A stretch of DNA of 64,000 nt from Pycnopodia helianthoides (Eukaryota > Echinodermata > Asteroidea > Forcipulatida > Asteriidae), in NCBI GenBank assembly GCA_032158295.1, contig CM063256.1:18583288-18647287 (forward strand), read 5' to 3'. Below the pieces are notes generated by a model. The model had not been told where the DNA came from. It searched no databases and was given only the letters and a program-made list of their open reading frames with translations. Positions 35,241-49,000 of the stretch are shown one piece after another (position 1 is the stretch's first letter; every line of letters begins with the position of its first letter). A program made the translations under genes and the position numbers.

Positions 35241-36022
35241 TAAGTGACTGAGCTTTTTGTGTAAGCAGCCACATAATGACATCATGTACTGAGTAAAAAG
35301 CATTGTGGATTTTGTCAGTTTTGTGGATTTGTTTTTCAGTTGTTTGACCTGACAGTGACATTATATAGCAATAACTTGTATTTTTCATAACATCTTCAAT
35401 TGCTTATATCTTCCTCAATGTATTTATTTTGGTTATACATTTGTTTGTACATTTTTATTGTTTTGTTTGATGCATTTATTTTGTTGACTTTCATACCTAT
35501 TTTTATGTGAAAATGTTTAGGTTTATGTCGTGGTTGAGAAATTACAGTTTTGTTCCCTAAGCAGTACGGTGAAATTTCAATATTGCTATGAGTGTTTATT
35601 GGTATTTCGGTAACATCTGGCATTGTATTTGTAGTAATGCGAATATTTGAAGCACCCATTGACTTTGATATGTCTTAATCCCCTCCAAATTTATGTTACA
35701 CTCTAATTGTGCAATGACTTTTCAAATAAGTTACCCACAAACTGACACTTTTTTGTTGAATATCAAACATGTGTACATAAAGTGTTGTATAAAAGGTCAG
35801 CCCTGCAAAACAAAAAGTTTGAGGTGGCGGATGCACTAAGATACATCTATCTTGTTTTATCATTTATACTGCATTGACATGCACCCTTATAAAAAGAGAC
35901 AATTAAGAATACCTTACATTCACTTAACCCATCAGCCTGCTAGTAATCCATTAAGCTAACTTGAGCATCTAAATAAACAAATGTAATACACAGAAAAATT
36001 GAAAAACAATGTTAGCTTTTTA
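35241..36022. other. Intergenic DNA, nothing identified
   Basis: AT-rich, with only short chance frames. Confidence 0.4.
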
Positions 36023-36609
36023 GCCTTCTAGCCAATGGACAGCCCAGCCATAACGTGAGGTAGGATGAAACGCTCATCAGCTTGTGTTTGGATAGAGAGA
36101 AAAAAGTACTATCACAATAAAACTAGTGAGTCATTGGTACGCGTTGGTGTCAAGACAAAGGTAATCGTTTATATGGATCAATTTGAATTGTCCTCCTTCA
36201 CAGTTGAATTGTAAATAATGCAACGCTAATGATGATGATATCCTGTTGCTCTGTCCAACACCACGCTCATTTGTAACCCCAAAATTTTAAATTTCATTCA
36301 TCATGGTGATACTGTCAAAACTAATGCCTTAGCAATTAACCAACATGAGCACTTGATTCCAGGTAACTGGCGACAAAGCTATTGTGTTCATTGTAACCTT
36401 ATGAACAATAATCGCAATAAAAATTACTGCTGGCCGTTAACGGGAGGCACAAATTGTTCCCTGGGGACTTATCACCGCCACTTGCGAAATAATATGTTAT
36501 TTAATGACAACATCAACGAAAAGGACAGCAGTTGTACGTACAAAACAAGCTTTGAGTATCTTTAGAAATTTGAGCCACGATTCTAGTAATTGGTGCAGGG
36601 ACCAGAGAG
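36023..36609 (+). mobile_element. piggyBac-like MITE, second forward copy
   Basis: Colinear with 32313-32926 (shared ctcatttgtaacc, gccttagcaatta and gccgttaacgggaggcac blocks). The right flank is TTAA at 36610-36613; the left end is mutated (tttagccttctagcc). Confidence 0.8.
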
Positions 36610-37975
36610 TTAACTTATTTTATTGTGAAACTTCAAACCTAATTTGAAAAAAAAACAACCTTCATCACAAGTCATTTTCTTAAAACCATAACATTAATAA
36701 TTGTTTGTATGTTTTTATTCTAAAGGAACGGTGCGTGGGCGTGCACACGCATTTGCGTTTGCACAACATTGGGGTAAATAAAGTTTAGTCGCGAGAGATC
36801 TCGCTGTACATAAAGTTACACAGTCCTTGTGCCCTGATTGGACTTTGAAGACCACTTAGTCTTTAAACTGATCTATCAGTTAAACAGTAGCTTACAGCTT
36901 TGTGTCACTCCTATCCTTTGATGAACCCAATCTACAGACAACATAATTTAGGGGCCCATAGTCCACTGGCTTGTATGCTTTTTACGGGCCCCATAATTGC
37001 CTTCAAGCTCTGTTGTTTCTTTTCCATTGGCTGTACTATTTATTTACTTTACCATCTCACTGTATGTATTGTTCACTTTCTAGTTGGTATTTAAAAATAA
37101 AGTTAAGTGAAGTGAAACAGTTATCGGTTGATGACAGGGGCAACGCCAAAACGGATGCAGTTTGGGGTAGCTTTTCTTTCTCTTCATGTCTGTAATCACG
37201 GAAATCAGTCGAACGGTCGAAAAGTACAAATAGTTAATTTTAAGTTTGGAGACAGAGGTTTGCGCCGCATTATACGCAGCACTTTTGCCCTCAATGAATT
37301 TTGTAAATTGCATTTCATTGTTGAAACTGCCAAGTCTTTAGAAAATCATCCACTAGCCAATGGAAAGTATATTCTTTATGTTTTGATTTGTATTTTTTTA
37401 TTTTTTTGTTCGACGCTGGAATTCCCTTGACCACAGACTGACAAAAAAGCCCTTAAATTATAACCAATTTGTGCCAAAGAACACTATTTTTGTGCGTTTC
37501 ACACGTTTATCCCTTACGTATCATAACGGGTATCAAGAACATATAACAAAACTCGTGATAGATTCATTTTTGGGCCAAGATAAATTGATTACAAAATTGA
37601 AAACATTTGTGTACTAATCTATCAAGTCAGACAACAAATATTTATCCAATCCGCAAATACATTATAATATTTTAGACATACAATTTGTTTTTGCAATTAA
37701 ATTAAAATTACTTTTCATTGAGCCACAAACAGCGCTCTCACCAGGATTTTTTCTCAGGGTGGGGGAAATCCATCGCCAAAGCACTTTTGAAATTAAGGAG
37801 TGGGGGTCCAAAAATGAGTTTATAAACATTAGAATGAGAAAAAAATTACACATATTCAAATCAAACATTTGTACACTTGATGACTTGAAACAAGCAATTG
37901 TACTTTTAACTTGTTTTCATTTAAATAATGTTTACAGTAAGTTACTGTCAGTAACCCAGGAAAAAGTACGGATTT
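36610..37975. other. Intergenic DNA, nothing identified
   Basis: Short frames only. No repeats I can define. Confidence 0.4.
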
Positions 37976-38170
37976 AAAGGCAGGATACACTTTAGGTAAT
38001 TTTCAAAAACCAGTATCCTCACTTGTTGTACTTGTATCCCAACCCATTCATAAAATAATAAACCTGTGAAAATTTGGGCTCAATAATTGGTCATCGAAGT
38101 TGCAAGAAAATAATGAAAGAAAAAACAGCCTTGTTGCATAGAATTGTGTGCTTTCAAATGCCTGAAAAAC
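37976..38170 (-). mobile_element. Diverged arm of the TTTAAAGGCAGTGGACAC-type MITE
   Basis: Reverse-orientation similarity to 45715-45874, including aacctgtgaaaatttgggctca and tcatcgaagttgcaag. Only one arm is present. Confidence 0.6.
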
Positions 38171-39025
38171 CCTGTCCACTTCAGATCAACCGTCCTTTTT
38201 ATTTACCTACTTTTTCTGACTTTAATTTGGATTGTTTAAATAAATTTACCTCCAATATTGAGCGACCATGGGTACTTGGCTGCCGAGGACCTGTCAAACC
38301 CAATCTTCACGTGATGAGAAGCACACGTTTTTATTTTTGATTTCTAGTTCGTGACAATTCAGTCTTGTTTATTTCACAAGGTCCCACACTTGTGGATGTG
38401 AATGGTGCGGCCTCGATCTACAACTTACTATTATTATTATTACTACTATTTATTTATTTATTATTATTTTTTTTTTAATAATTAAACGGAGAAAATCTGC
38501 ATAAATATATTTAGGTGCAAATTATATTAAATTTACATCTACTTTGGAAAATTAATTACATACTTGTGAAAGATCTACCGCAGCAAAGCGAAACATGTGA
38601 CAATGCATTCTGTGTACAACCTCGTCTCCAGGGTGTGTCGAGCAGTACGATGTGTAAACATGGTTGGAAATAAAGTAAACCATGGGGACGAGGTTGTTCT
38701 GTGTAGGCACTAATGTACGAGTCGAGTCGAGTCGCGGACTCCAGCACACACGCAGCCTTCATCATGCACAGCTAGTGCTACTGGCTGGCACGGCGCACGA
38801 GGTGAGTGATTCACTTGGTCCCAGCGCTGAGCGCGGTCAGCGCCAAACCCAATGATGAGCCCAATGGGACCGAGCGTAGATGAGAAAAGGTTGAGTCTAC
38901 GTCGAGTCTAATTGGTTTTTCACATGGAAATAATCTGCCATTCTGCCCAAGTGCCAGGTGATAGTTAATAGCACACAAGTTATTTGTTAAAAAAACAAGC
39001 AACGGAATAATATACACCCTTTTTT
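38171..39025. other. Intergenic DNA with a short inverted repeat
   Basis: tacaacctcgtctccagg (38609) is inverted at cccatggggacgaggttgt (38680). A (TTA)n tract is at 38428-38470. Confidence 0.45.
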
Positions 39026-39150
39026 TTAAGCGTGGCGTGGAATTTTTAAGCCGTGGCGGGGATATTTTAAGTGTGGCGGAGAAAGTTATAGCGTGGCGGG
39101 CTGAGCCCATTTTCGCGGCAAGCGTGGCGGGCCCGCCACGCCTTAGTATG
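39026..39150. repeat. Degenerate tandem repeat based on 'gcgtggcggg'
   Basis: About five units of 20-28 bases containing (a)agcgtggcg. GC-rich relative to its surroundings. Confidence 0.7.
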
Positions 39151-40596
39151 CCTGGCGAGAGCGCTGGCCACAAAATGACATCGTATTAATTGAAATTTAG
39201 AAAAATTAGAAGACTCTCGAAAAAAAAAAAAACCTTTTATAGCTTTAATTTTACAAAGATATATATATTTTGTTACTTTCATGGCAATATTTAGCCAACC
39301 GTCTGGAACCACTTAACTTATTATGCAGAGTCAAATATCATTGTGAGGGAAATATAATTATTTATATCATAAGAAATGGTATATTGAGGGACTGACATTA
39401 TTTAGGCGGCCAAACACTTTCTCGACAAGAACGTTGTGATGTCGTTTTTAAATACATTGTTTTGCTAATAGCCACTCGATTATAAACCGCTTACTTGTAT
39501 AAGTCAAATCAGCTATCCTCTGAATATAATGTTGGAATGGAAACAACAACAACCGATACTTAAATAACACTACTTTTGATATTGACAACACGACGCGGGT
39601 TGCAAAAAATATACATATAATAATAACACCAAATGAGGGAGGTTTACATATTTATGCAAGATTACAATTCTGACTTTTTAAACTGTGCGATAATGTTTTG
39701 TTTAAATTTGAAACAACTCGGTGCAAACGGATAATTTCTTGGGTAAAACTCCGTGCTTTTTGTACAGTTTCAGCCAGCGTTTTCATGCAGTTTTTGATGA
39801 GTCCATCCGATACTTATTAATGTACACAAAGCACAAACGCATACATATCTGGTAGGACGTTGACATCAAATGTAATCATTGAATTATGGATGTAATTGTT
39901 AATGAAGCATGTAACAGTGCTCGTCTTTTGTCCACATTGATGATGCATACAAAACTATAATGTTTTGATCGCACGTGTATTTAGCGTATGAAAGAATATT
40001 GACATTTTCATTCAGCCTTTTAATTCCCGAACAATATTCACACTAAATATAATTAATTCAAATGTTATTTTGATTAAACCAAACCTCTTTTACTCTTTCT
40101 TAAAGAAAGATGACACTATTGGACATGTTCTTAAGTAGTTGATTTTGAGTCAGCTCGGTGTAAGGTAAACATTGACACTTGTTTCATCCGTGCATTCAAC
40201 ATTTTGATTAAAAGTGTAATTTATAAGCGCTAAGTAGGGCTCTCTTATTAAAACTTGACACCAATTTTTATTTAAAACAAAAAATGGAAATCTCATTCAT
40301 TGAATCACAACCTTTAAGTCCATGAAGAAATTTTGCTGGCACTCAACGTTTTGATTAAAACCCTTAACCGTTGTAGGTCCCTAGAATCTTGATAACTGCA
40401 GGACGTTGCCACTTTTTACTAACGCCCCCTCTTATTGTTATATTTTCATCTCCCATTAATTTATTTACATCCTAGTGTCTTCTTTTCAGGCCCAGTTGTT
40501 GTCTATGATTACTTAAGCTTGATTTTGTTTGTTTTTAATTATTTTTTTAATTTGGTTTTAATTAGGTAGAGACAAACAATAAAGAATTTTGGGTTG

Positions 40597-40629
<33 letters not shown>

Positions 40630-40742
40630 TTTCAAACTTCATGTTTGTGTTATATTTTTCTCACTCTCAAACAGTATTTTATCAAAACAACAAACAACAA
40701 GATGTATCAAATAATATTAATAAAGGAAACAATCGAAGTGTA
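39151..40742. other. Intergenic DNA, poly-A tract at 40597-40626
   Basis: No gene. The poly-A, preceded by aataaagaat, could be the end of a retroposed sequence, but no body was recognised. Confidence 0.35.
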
Positions 40743-43721
40743 CCCAGCTAACAGTTTGACGTTTTCTCAACGTTGTAATGAAGTCAGACTTTGGTGTAAG
40801 TAACGTTATTAATATAACGTTGTAGCTACGGAACTTTGTCGACTCCCCTATACGTCTTCCGTACGTAATGACGCAACGTAACAACCACGTTGTTGGTACG
40901 TTTAAGACACGTTTCCAGTGACCTTATTACAACTTATATTTAACGTTGCAACAACGTTCTCAGAGCGTGTTTGTTTGGTTGTTATATAGTTATCTAAGTA
41001 ACGTTGTAGCAACGAATCTTTGTCGACTCCCCTGTACGTCTTTAGAATAGTAAACAACTTACAAACACGTTGCATATACACAACCAATGTTTTAATCTTA
41101 TAAAGTACAAATGTACTATTCAGACCTAACGTTGTCAATGTTTTATTTATGATTGCTATATCGATTAATTATACAATAATTTCATGAATAATTTTGTTAA
41201 GTGATATGTCAACATGATCAATGAATTACTTTTACAAACTTACCAAGGTAGGTCCCTACTACGCGTTGTCGTAACCGGACTTCACTGTACCTGTATACAA
41301 TACATCGTACAGCATGTACTATATATACAGACCAATTTCCTGACTTTTGCAATCACGGGGGTATATATTTTTGTAATTGTTTCCATTTAAATAATATTTC
41401 TGAACTAAAATTACATGTTTAGTTACTGAATTATATTTATCCATATTTTCCTCTGTTAGTTTTAGACAAGTACAAGAAGAAACCAGTACACCTAGTTCAT
41501 AAATTTGGCAAATTTCGTGAAATTGTTTGTATGTATTGTACAACTTCTAAGCCCAATCTACAAATTTGCATATGTGATATTTACGTTGTCATGACGTTGT
41601 CAAATTAATTTTTACTAGACATGCAGCATTCCGCACGCTGGTCAATGCGGCAGGTTGAGCAAAAACGTATGTCTTTCTTTTTTCTTCAAAACTGAAACAA
41701 AACATACTTAGTGGTACACTAAAGTACTTCAAAATTTGAAAGTGTCTTTGAAATTTAGGAACAAATTTGGTTTTAGAGGAAGTTTTTAGCTGGGAACAAA
41801 ACGGCCTAAGTGTGGATAGAAAATCCTATCAAGGGTAAATGTTTCTCTAGAAGATTCTAAGTACGGTTTGGAATGCCGCTGTACAGGTGGTCGGGGGGGT
41901 GCGAAGAATCGAATATCTCCCCAGACCGGTGCACTGCTGCTTGACACAATAAGCTCAATTAAATGCAATTAATGATTAGTATTAACTGTTCAGATTGATC
42001 ATTAAATGCCAATGTGATAGCAAGGCCGCTCCTCAAGTGCCTATTTTATTTATGACAACCGATATTCAAAACTAAATTTAGAACAAACATTGTTTGCGAT
42101 GTCAAACATTAGGCCTACCAATAGTTGTTAGCTAATAAATGTCCTCCAAAACCATCCCAACGATCTGCTTGAACTATTTAACACAATGGTTTTAGAGGAA
42201 GTTTTTAGTGGGGGACAAAACGGCCTAAGTGAGGATAGAAAATCCTATCAAGGGTAAATGTTTCTCTAGAAGATTCTATCTACAGCTTGGAATGCCGCTG
42301 TACAGGTGGTGGTGGTGGTGGTGGTGGTGGTGGGGAGGGGGGGGGGGGGGGGTAGAATCGAATCTCACCCCTCACCAGCGCACTGCTGCTTGACACAATA
42401 AGCTCAATTAAATGCAATTAATGATTAGTACTGTTCAGATTCATCATTAAATGCAAATCTGATAGAAATGCCGCTCCTCAAGTGCCTAATTTATGACAAC
42501 CGATATTAATAAAAAACTAAATTGAGAACAAAAACATGTTTGCGATGTCAAACATTAGGCCTACCATGTCCTCCAAAACCATTCAAACGAGCTGCTTGAA
42601 CTATTCAACAAAATGGTCTAAACATCGCCAATACAAACTAAAATACAACGCCAAACGATATCATAGTCAAAACATAAATACTATTATTTGTACGTTGTAA
42701 TTAAACTAAAATACAATATGTCACAGCGTGATGGTAAAAACAAAGATACTACGTTGTGATAAATCTACAAGATGATAGTTACAATATGCGTTTGAAGATT
42801 AAGACAACGGGCTGTCACAACTTTAACAGTAGGCTACTTTTGTGTGCAAAACCAAAATACAACGACAAGACAACATACAGCCGAAACTTAAATATTACGT
42901 TTTAATGTTACCAAAATACATTGTGTAGACAACGTGACTGTCACAACTTAAATGCTACGTTTTATAACACCAAAATATAACGTCAAGACAACGTGACCGC
43001 CGCGATTTAAATATGACGTTTTGATAAAACCAAAATACAATGTGCAGACAACGTGCTCTTCACAACATAATTGCTACGTTTTAATGTTACCAAAAAACAA
43101 CGTGTAAACAACGTTACTGCCACAACTTAAATGCTACGTTATAATAATACTAAAATACAACGTCAAGACAACGTGACCGCCGCGATTTAATTATAACGTT
43201 TTGATAAAACCAAAATGCAACGTGCAGACAACGTGCTAGTCACAACATAATTGCTACATTTTAATGTTACCAAATTACAACGTGTAGACAACGTGACTGC
43301 CACAACTTAAATGCTACGTTATAATAATACCAAAATACAACGTCAAGACAACGTGACCGCCGCGAATTAATTGTGACGTTTTGATAAAACCACAATGCAA
43401 CGTGCAGACAACGTGCTTGTCGCAACAAAATTACTACGTTTTGTTGAGACCAAAATATGACTTATCGACAACGTTGTTGCCTTAACTTAAATACCACGTT
43501 GTAATAATACCAAAATACAATGTTGTGAACACGTTAGGTATAAAACCTTTCGGTAACGTTGCATAGATTACCAACATGCAACCAATGTACAACATTGGTT
43601 GAAGATCATGTTAAGTTCTGACGTTCTTGCAACGTAGTCAAAACGTTGTCATCCCATCGACCAAATTGCCACCTTATCACAACGTTGTGCAACGTTGTAA
43701 CAACGTATTGTGTTAGCTGGG
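40743..43721 (+). mobile_element. Giant AACGTT-repeat element, copy A (2,979 bp)
   Basis: Begins CCCAGCTAACA and ends TGTTAGCTGGG, with TA on both sides (40741-40742, 43722-43723). It is the reverse counterpart of 46091-49933. Order: an AACGTTG-rich end; ~500 bp unique; two ~420-bp units (about 41770-42600), each with a GGT/CC-rich core; then ~700 bp of 60-bp units with the phase gacaacgtg(a/c)c, arranged as a 180-bp higher-order repeat (42840-43540). No frame over 100 codons is convincing and no transposase is seen, so it is non-autonomous. Confidence 0.9.
42840..43540. repeat. 60-bp / 180-bp higher-order tandem array
   Basis: Units repeat every 60 bases (acgtt...ccaaaatacaacgtg), and groups of three units resemble the next group more than their neighbours, giving a 180-bp period (caagacaacgtgaccgccgc recurs at this spacing). 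Confidence 0.85.
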
Positions 43722-44460
43722 TATTAGCCTGACTGTGTAATCCTACCTCCGTGGTCGAATCCAGTCATCCCTATAATAAACAATCGAATTGTATTAGCCT
43801 GACTTTCTCCAAGGTCCCCCCCCCCCTACAAAACGGTGCCAGTTTGTCTGGGGGAGGGTGGGTTGAGTGGCCTTGCTCAAGCAGCAGGTAAGACATGACA
43901 TGACAAGCCAAGCCTGTAACAGAGCTGAACAGATTGTTCCACTTATCAGTGGGTTAGATCTGGGTCATCTGTGTTTGTGTGCAGTGGTATAGCACATTTT
44001 GTGTACAGTTGTATGCCAGGAACAAGTTTCACAGCCCATAGAAAAAAAGAAGAAAACAAATTAAATAAATACAAACTCGGGATATCGTGGATGGTCAAAT
44101 CGCCAAGGGCTTTGCAAGTGAATAAAAAACTAAAACACTTCAAATTGACCACTAAAATTTGCCAAGGTCACACGTGGAAGGGATCGAATCGTTGACCTAT
44201 GTTGACCTTTGACCCTTTTTAAAGCAAAGATGACACCACAATGAAATTGTCTTAAGTTTATGATTTTGAGTCAGCACAGTGTAAGGTACACATTGACACA
44301 TGATTCATCCTTGGTAGTTAAAGGCTCTCCCGATTGGTGCATATCCCACACTTCAAACCTTTTGCATCAAATATTGTCACTAAACCTTAATCGGACGACA
44401 CACCGACAAGGGCGTCTATCGTTACCAGAAAGTGAGGGGGACGGGTGTGTGCAATTCTTA

Positions 44461-44714
44461 GGCCTGCGCTAAACGTCGCACGTTTGTCGTGTGGAACTCA
44501 AACAGTTGTAAAATTAGGAATTAAATTCGACAAAAGAGCGACGTTTAGCGCAAACCTTTCATTTAAGTTCGGCACTGCCGTGTAGCACGGCAAGCCCTGC
44601 CGTGCTACACGGTAGCGGCACGACACGGTGACAAACGTCGCGCTCTTGCCGTGTCGAATCGAACTGAAAACATTTGAGTTCGGCTCGGCAAAAGTGCGAT
44701 GTTTAGCGCAGGCC
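44461..44714 (+). mobile_element. Harbinger-like MITE, intact (copy 3)
   Basis: 254 bp, the same length as copy 2 and almost identical. TTA is duplicated at 44458-44460 and 44715-44717. The near-identity suggests recent movement. Confidence 0.92.
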
Positions 44715-45487
44715 TTAGAAATTACAATGAACCCACCAACCGCGCACCCAGGAATATGTCAATGGGGGGGGGGGGGGATGGTCAATTAAATGTAATGGTG
44801 GGATCCAGAGGCGGCCCACGGATGCTCTGAGCTTTTGGCGCTTTTTTAAGAGTGGGATTAAAACCAAGGCTCCGTATCCCTAAAAACAGAGAAATATACA
44901 CACTTTTTAAGCACTTTTGAACTGAGAGTATGCTGTACATGTTCGGCAAGGTTTTTTGTTTTAAGTAATACTACTGCGTACGTTGATGAAGGGAACATTT
45001 CTGGGCGGTGATACCTACTTTCCATCACTGGGTGGAAAGTTCCATAAATGATCATTTGTTTTGCGAAAGTGGTATCACCTAATCATTTAAGCATGTGAGA
45101 TTACAGTAAAAACAACACAAAAACAAACCAATAAAGGAAATTGAAAGTAAGTTTAACCTGGGCATACATGTGATCTGTAATTTGGAAAGGGTACGAATGC
45201 AGGCCTTTGCAATCCCTGTAAATAGCTGACTTCAAGAAAAATGTAGAAAGTGCATACATCTGGTTTCACAAAAACATCGTGGGTAAAAAATGAATATTCT
45301 GCGTTTCTCAAATTCAAGTGTTGGACTATCTTTTCACTTGTCTGGTAATCCATTGAAAAAGAGAAATACACTTGAATGCCGGAACAAATTGATATATATT
45401 TTTTAATTCCGGACAAATCTTGCTCAAGCCGACCCCCTCCCCCCCCCCCCCGGTGAGCCGTTAGCACTCACACCAGTAATTTATCAA

Positions 45488-45874
45488 TTTAAAGGCAGTG
45501 GACACTATTGGTAATTACTCAAAATAATTATTAGCATAAAACCTTACTTGGTAACGAGTAATGGGGAGAGGTTGACAGTATAAAACGTTGTGAGAAACGG
45601 CTCCCTCTGAAGTGACATAATTTTCGAGAAGAAGTAATTTTCCACGAATTTGATTTCGAGACCTCAGATTTAGAATTTGAGGTCTCGAAATCAACCATCT
45701 GAAAGCACACAACTTCGTGTGACAAGGGTGTTTTTTCTTTTATAGTTATCTCGCAACTTCGACGACCAATTGAACTCAAGTTTTTACAGGTTTGTTATTT
45801 TATCCATATGATGAGATACACCAAGTGAGAAGACTGGTTTTTGACAATTACCAATAGTGTCCAGTGTCTTTAAA
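45488..45874. mobile_element. 387-bp MITE, TTTAAAGGCAGTGGACAC type
   Basis: The ends tttaaaggcagtggacacta and the inverted tagtgtccagtgtctttaaa pair over ~30 bases. A central palindrome, gatttcgagacctcag / ctgaggtctcgaaatc-like, lies at 45652-45691. It is a family I recall as abundant in echinoderm genomes. Partial relatives are at 23385 and 37976. Confidence 0.85.
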
Positions 45875-46090
45875 ATGCTTTGTTGCACTTGGATATCGTT
45901 TCAGTGTTTGATCAGGGGGTATTTTACAGGGGTTGATGTTTAATATTAACCAAAAGTCACTCAAATTGGGGCCTGGGTTTTCCTTTAAGTAAAACCAAAA
46001 ATTTTCTACCAAATACAAAACATGTTAATAATCCTTTTTAAATAAAACCGCTTTACGACGATTACTTGAGTAAGACTGTGAGAAGTGCAT

Positions 46091-49000
46091 CCCAGCTAAC
46101 ACAATACGTTGTTACAACGTTGCACAACGTTGTGATAAGGTGGCAATTTGGTCGATGGGATGACAACGTTTTGACTACGTTGCAAGAACGTCAGAACTTA
46201 ACATGATCTACAACCAATGTTGTACATTGGTTGCATGTTGGTAATCTATGCAACGTTACCGAAAGGTTTTATACCTAACGTGTTCACAACATTGTATTTT
46301 GGTATTATTACAACGTGGTATTTAAGTTAAGGCAACAACGTTGTCGATAAGTCATATTTTGGTCTCAACAAAACGTAGTAATTTTGTTGCGACAAGCACG
46401 TTGTCTGCACGTTGCATTGTGGTTTTATCAAAACGTCACAATTAATTCGCGGCGGTCACGTTGTCTTGACGTTGTATTTTGGTATTATTATAACGTAGCA
46501 TTTAAGTTGTGGCAGTCACGTTGTCTACACGTTGTAATTTGGTAACATTAAAATGTAGCAATTATGTTGTGACTAGCACGTTGTCTGCACGTTGCATTTT
46601 GGTTTTATCAAAACGTTATAATTAAATCGCGGCGGTCACGTTGTCTTGACGTTGTATTTTAGTATTATTATAACGTAGCATTTAAGTTGTGGCAGTAACG
46701 TTGTTTACACGTTGTTTTTTGGTAACATTAAAACGTAGCAATTATGTTGTGAAGAGCACGTTGTCTGCACATTGTATTTTGGTTTTATCAAAACGTCATA
46801 TGTAAATCGCGGCGGTCACGTTGTCCTGACGTTATGTTTTGGTGTTATAAAACGTAGCATTTAAGTTGTGACAGTCACGTTGTCTACACAATGTATTTTG
46901 GTAACATTAAAACGTAATATTTAAGTTTCGGCTGTATGTTGTCGTGTCGTTGTATTTTGGTTTTGCACACAAAAGTAGCCTACTGTTAAAGTTGTGACAG
47001 CCCGTTGTCTTAATCTTCAAACGCATATTGTAACTATCATCTTGTAGATTTATCACAACGTAGTATCTTTGTTTTTACCATCACGCTGTGACATATTGTA
47101 TTTTAGTTTAATTACAACGTACAAATAATAGTATTTATGTTTTGACTATGATATCGTTTGGCGTTGTATTTTAGTTTGTATTGGCGATGTTTAGACCATT
47201 TTGTTGAATAGTTCAAGCAGCTCGTTTGAATGGTTTTGGAGGACATGGTAGGCCTAATGTTTGACATCGCAAACATGTTTTTGTTCTCAATTTAGTTTTT
47301 TATTAATATCGGTTGTCATAAATTAGGCACTTGAGGAGCGGCATTTCTATCAGATTTGCATTTAATGATGAATCTGAACAGTACTAATCATTAATTGCAT
47401 TTAATTGAGCTTATTGTGTCAAGCAGCAGTGCGCTGGTGAGGGGTGAGATTCGATTCTACCCCCCCCCCTCCCCACCACCACCACCACCACCTGTACAGC
47501 GGCATTCCAAGCTGTAGATAGAATCTTCTAGAGAAACATTTACCCTTGATAGGATTTTCTATCCTCACTTAGGCCGTTTTGTCCCCCACTAAAAACTTCC
47601 TCTAAAACCATTGTGTTAAATAGTTCAAGCAGATCGTTGGGATGGTTTCGGAGGACATTTATTAGCTAACAACATTGGTAGGCCTAATGTTTGTCATCAC
47701 GAACAATGTTTGTTCTCAATTTAGTTTTGAATATCGGTTGTCATAAATAAAATAGGCACTTGAGGAGCGGCCTTGCTATCATTGGCATTTAATGATCAAT
47801 CTGAACAGTTAATACTAATCATTAATTGCATTTAATTGAGCTTATTGTGTCAAGCAGCAGTGCGCTGGTGAGGGGTGAGATTCGATTCTACCCCCTCTCC
47901 CCACCACCACCACCACCACCACCTGTACAGCGGCATTTTAAGCCGTACATAGAATCTTCTAGAGAAACATTTACCCTTGATAGGATTTTCTATCCTCACT
48001 TAGGCCGTTTTGTCCCCCACTAAAAACTTCCTCTAAAACCATTGTGTTAAATAGTTCAAGCAGATCGTTGGGATGGTTTCGGAGGACATATATTAGCTAA
48101 CAACATTGGTAGGCCTAATTTTTGTCATCACGAACAATGTTTGTTCTCAATTTAGTTTTTTATATCGGTTGTCATCAATAGAATAGGCACTTGAGGAGCG
48201 GCCTCCCTATCAAATAGGCATTTAATTATCAATCTGAACAAACAATTAATTGCATTTAAATGACTTTATTATGTCAAGCAGCAGTGCGACGGTCTAGGGA
48301 GAGATTTGAGTCTACCCCCCCCCCACTACCTGTACAGCGGCATTCCAAGCTGTAGATAGAATCTTCTAAAGAGAAACATTTACCCTTGATAGGATTTTCT
48401 ATATTACTTAGGCCGTTTGTTCACCCGCTAAAAACTTTTTCTAAAACTATTGTGTTGAATAGTTCAAGCAGCTCGTTGGGATGGTTTTGGAGGACATTTA
48501 TAAGCTAACAACTATTGGTAGGCCTAATGTTTGACATCGCAAACAATGTTTGTTTTAAATTTAGTTTTGAACATCGGTTGTCATAAATAAAATAGGCACT
48601 TGAGGAGCGGCCTTGCTATCACATTGGCATTTAATGATCAATCTGAACAGTTAATACTAATCATTAATTGCATTTAATTGAGCTTATTGTGTCAAGCAGC
48701 AGTGCACCGGTCTGGGGAGATATTCGATTCTTCGCACCCCCCCCCCCGACCACCTGTACAGCGGCATTCCAAGCCGTACTTAGAATCTTCTAGAGAAACA
48801 TTTACCCTTGATAGGATTTTCTATCCACACTTAGGCCGTTTTGTTCCCAGCTAAAAACTTCCTCTAAAACCAAATTTGTTCCTAAATTTCAAAGACACTT
48901 TCAAATTTTGAAGTACTTTAGTGTACCACTAAGTATGTTTTGTTTCAGTTTTGAAGAAAAAAGAAAGACATACGTTTCCGCTCAACCTGCCGCATTGACC

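Larger units (their letters stand above)
43722..46090. other. Spacer between the two giant inverted elements
   Basis: Holds two MITEs (44461-44714, 45488-45874), a short homopolymer-rich stretch and otherwise AT-rich DNA. No gene supported. It would be the loop if the two giant copies paired. Confidence 0.6.
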
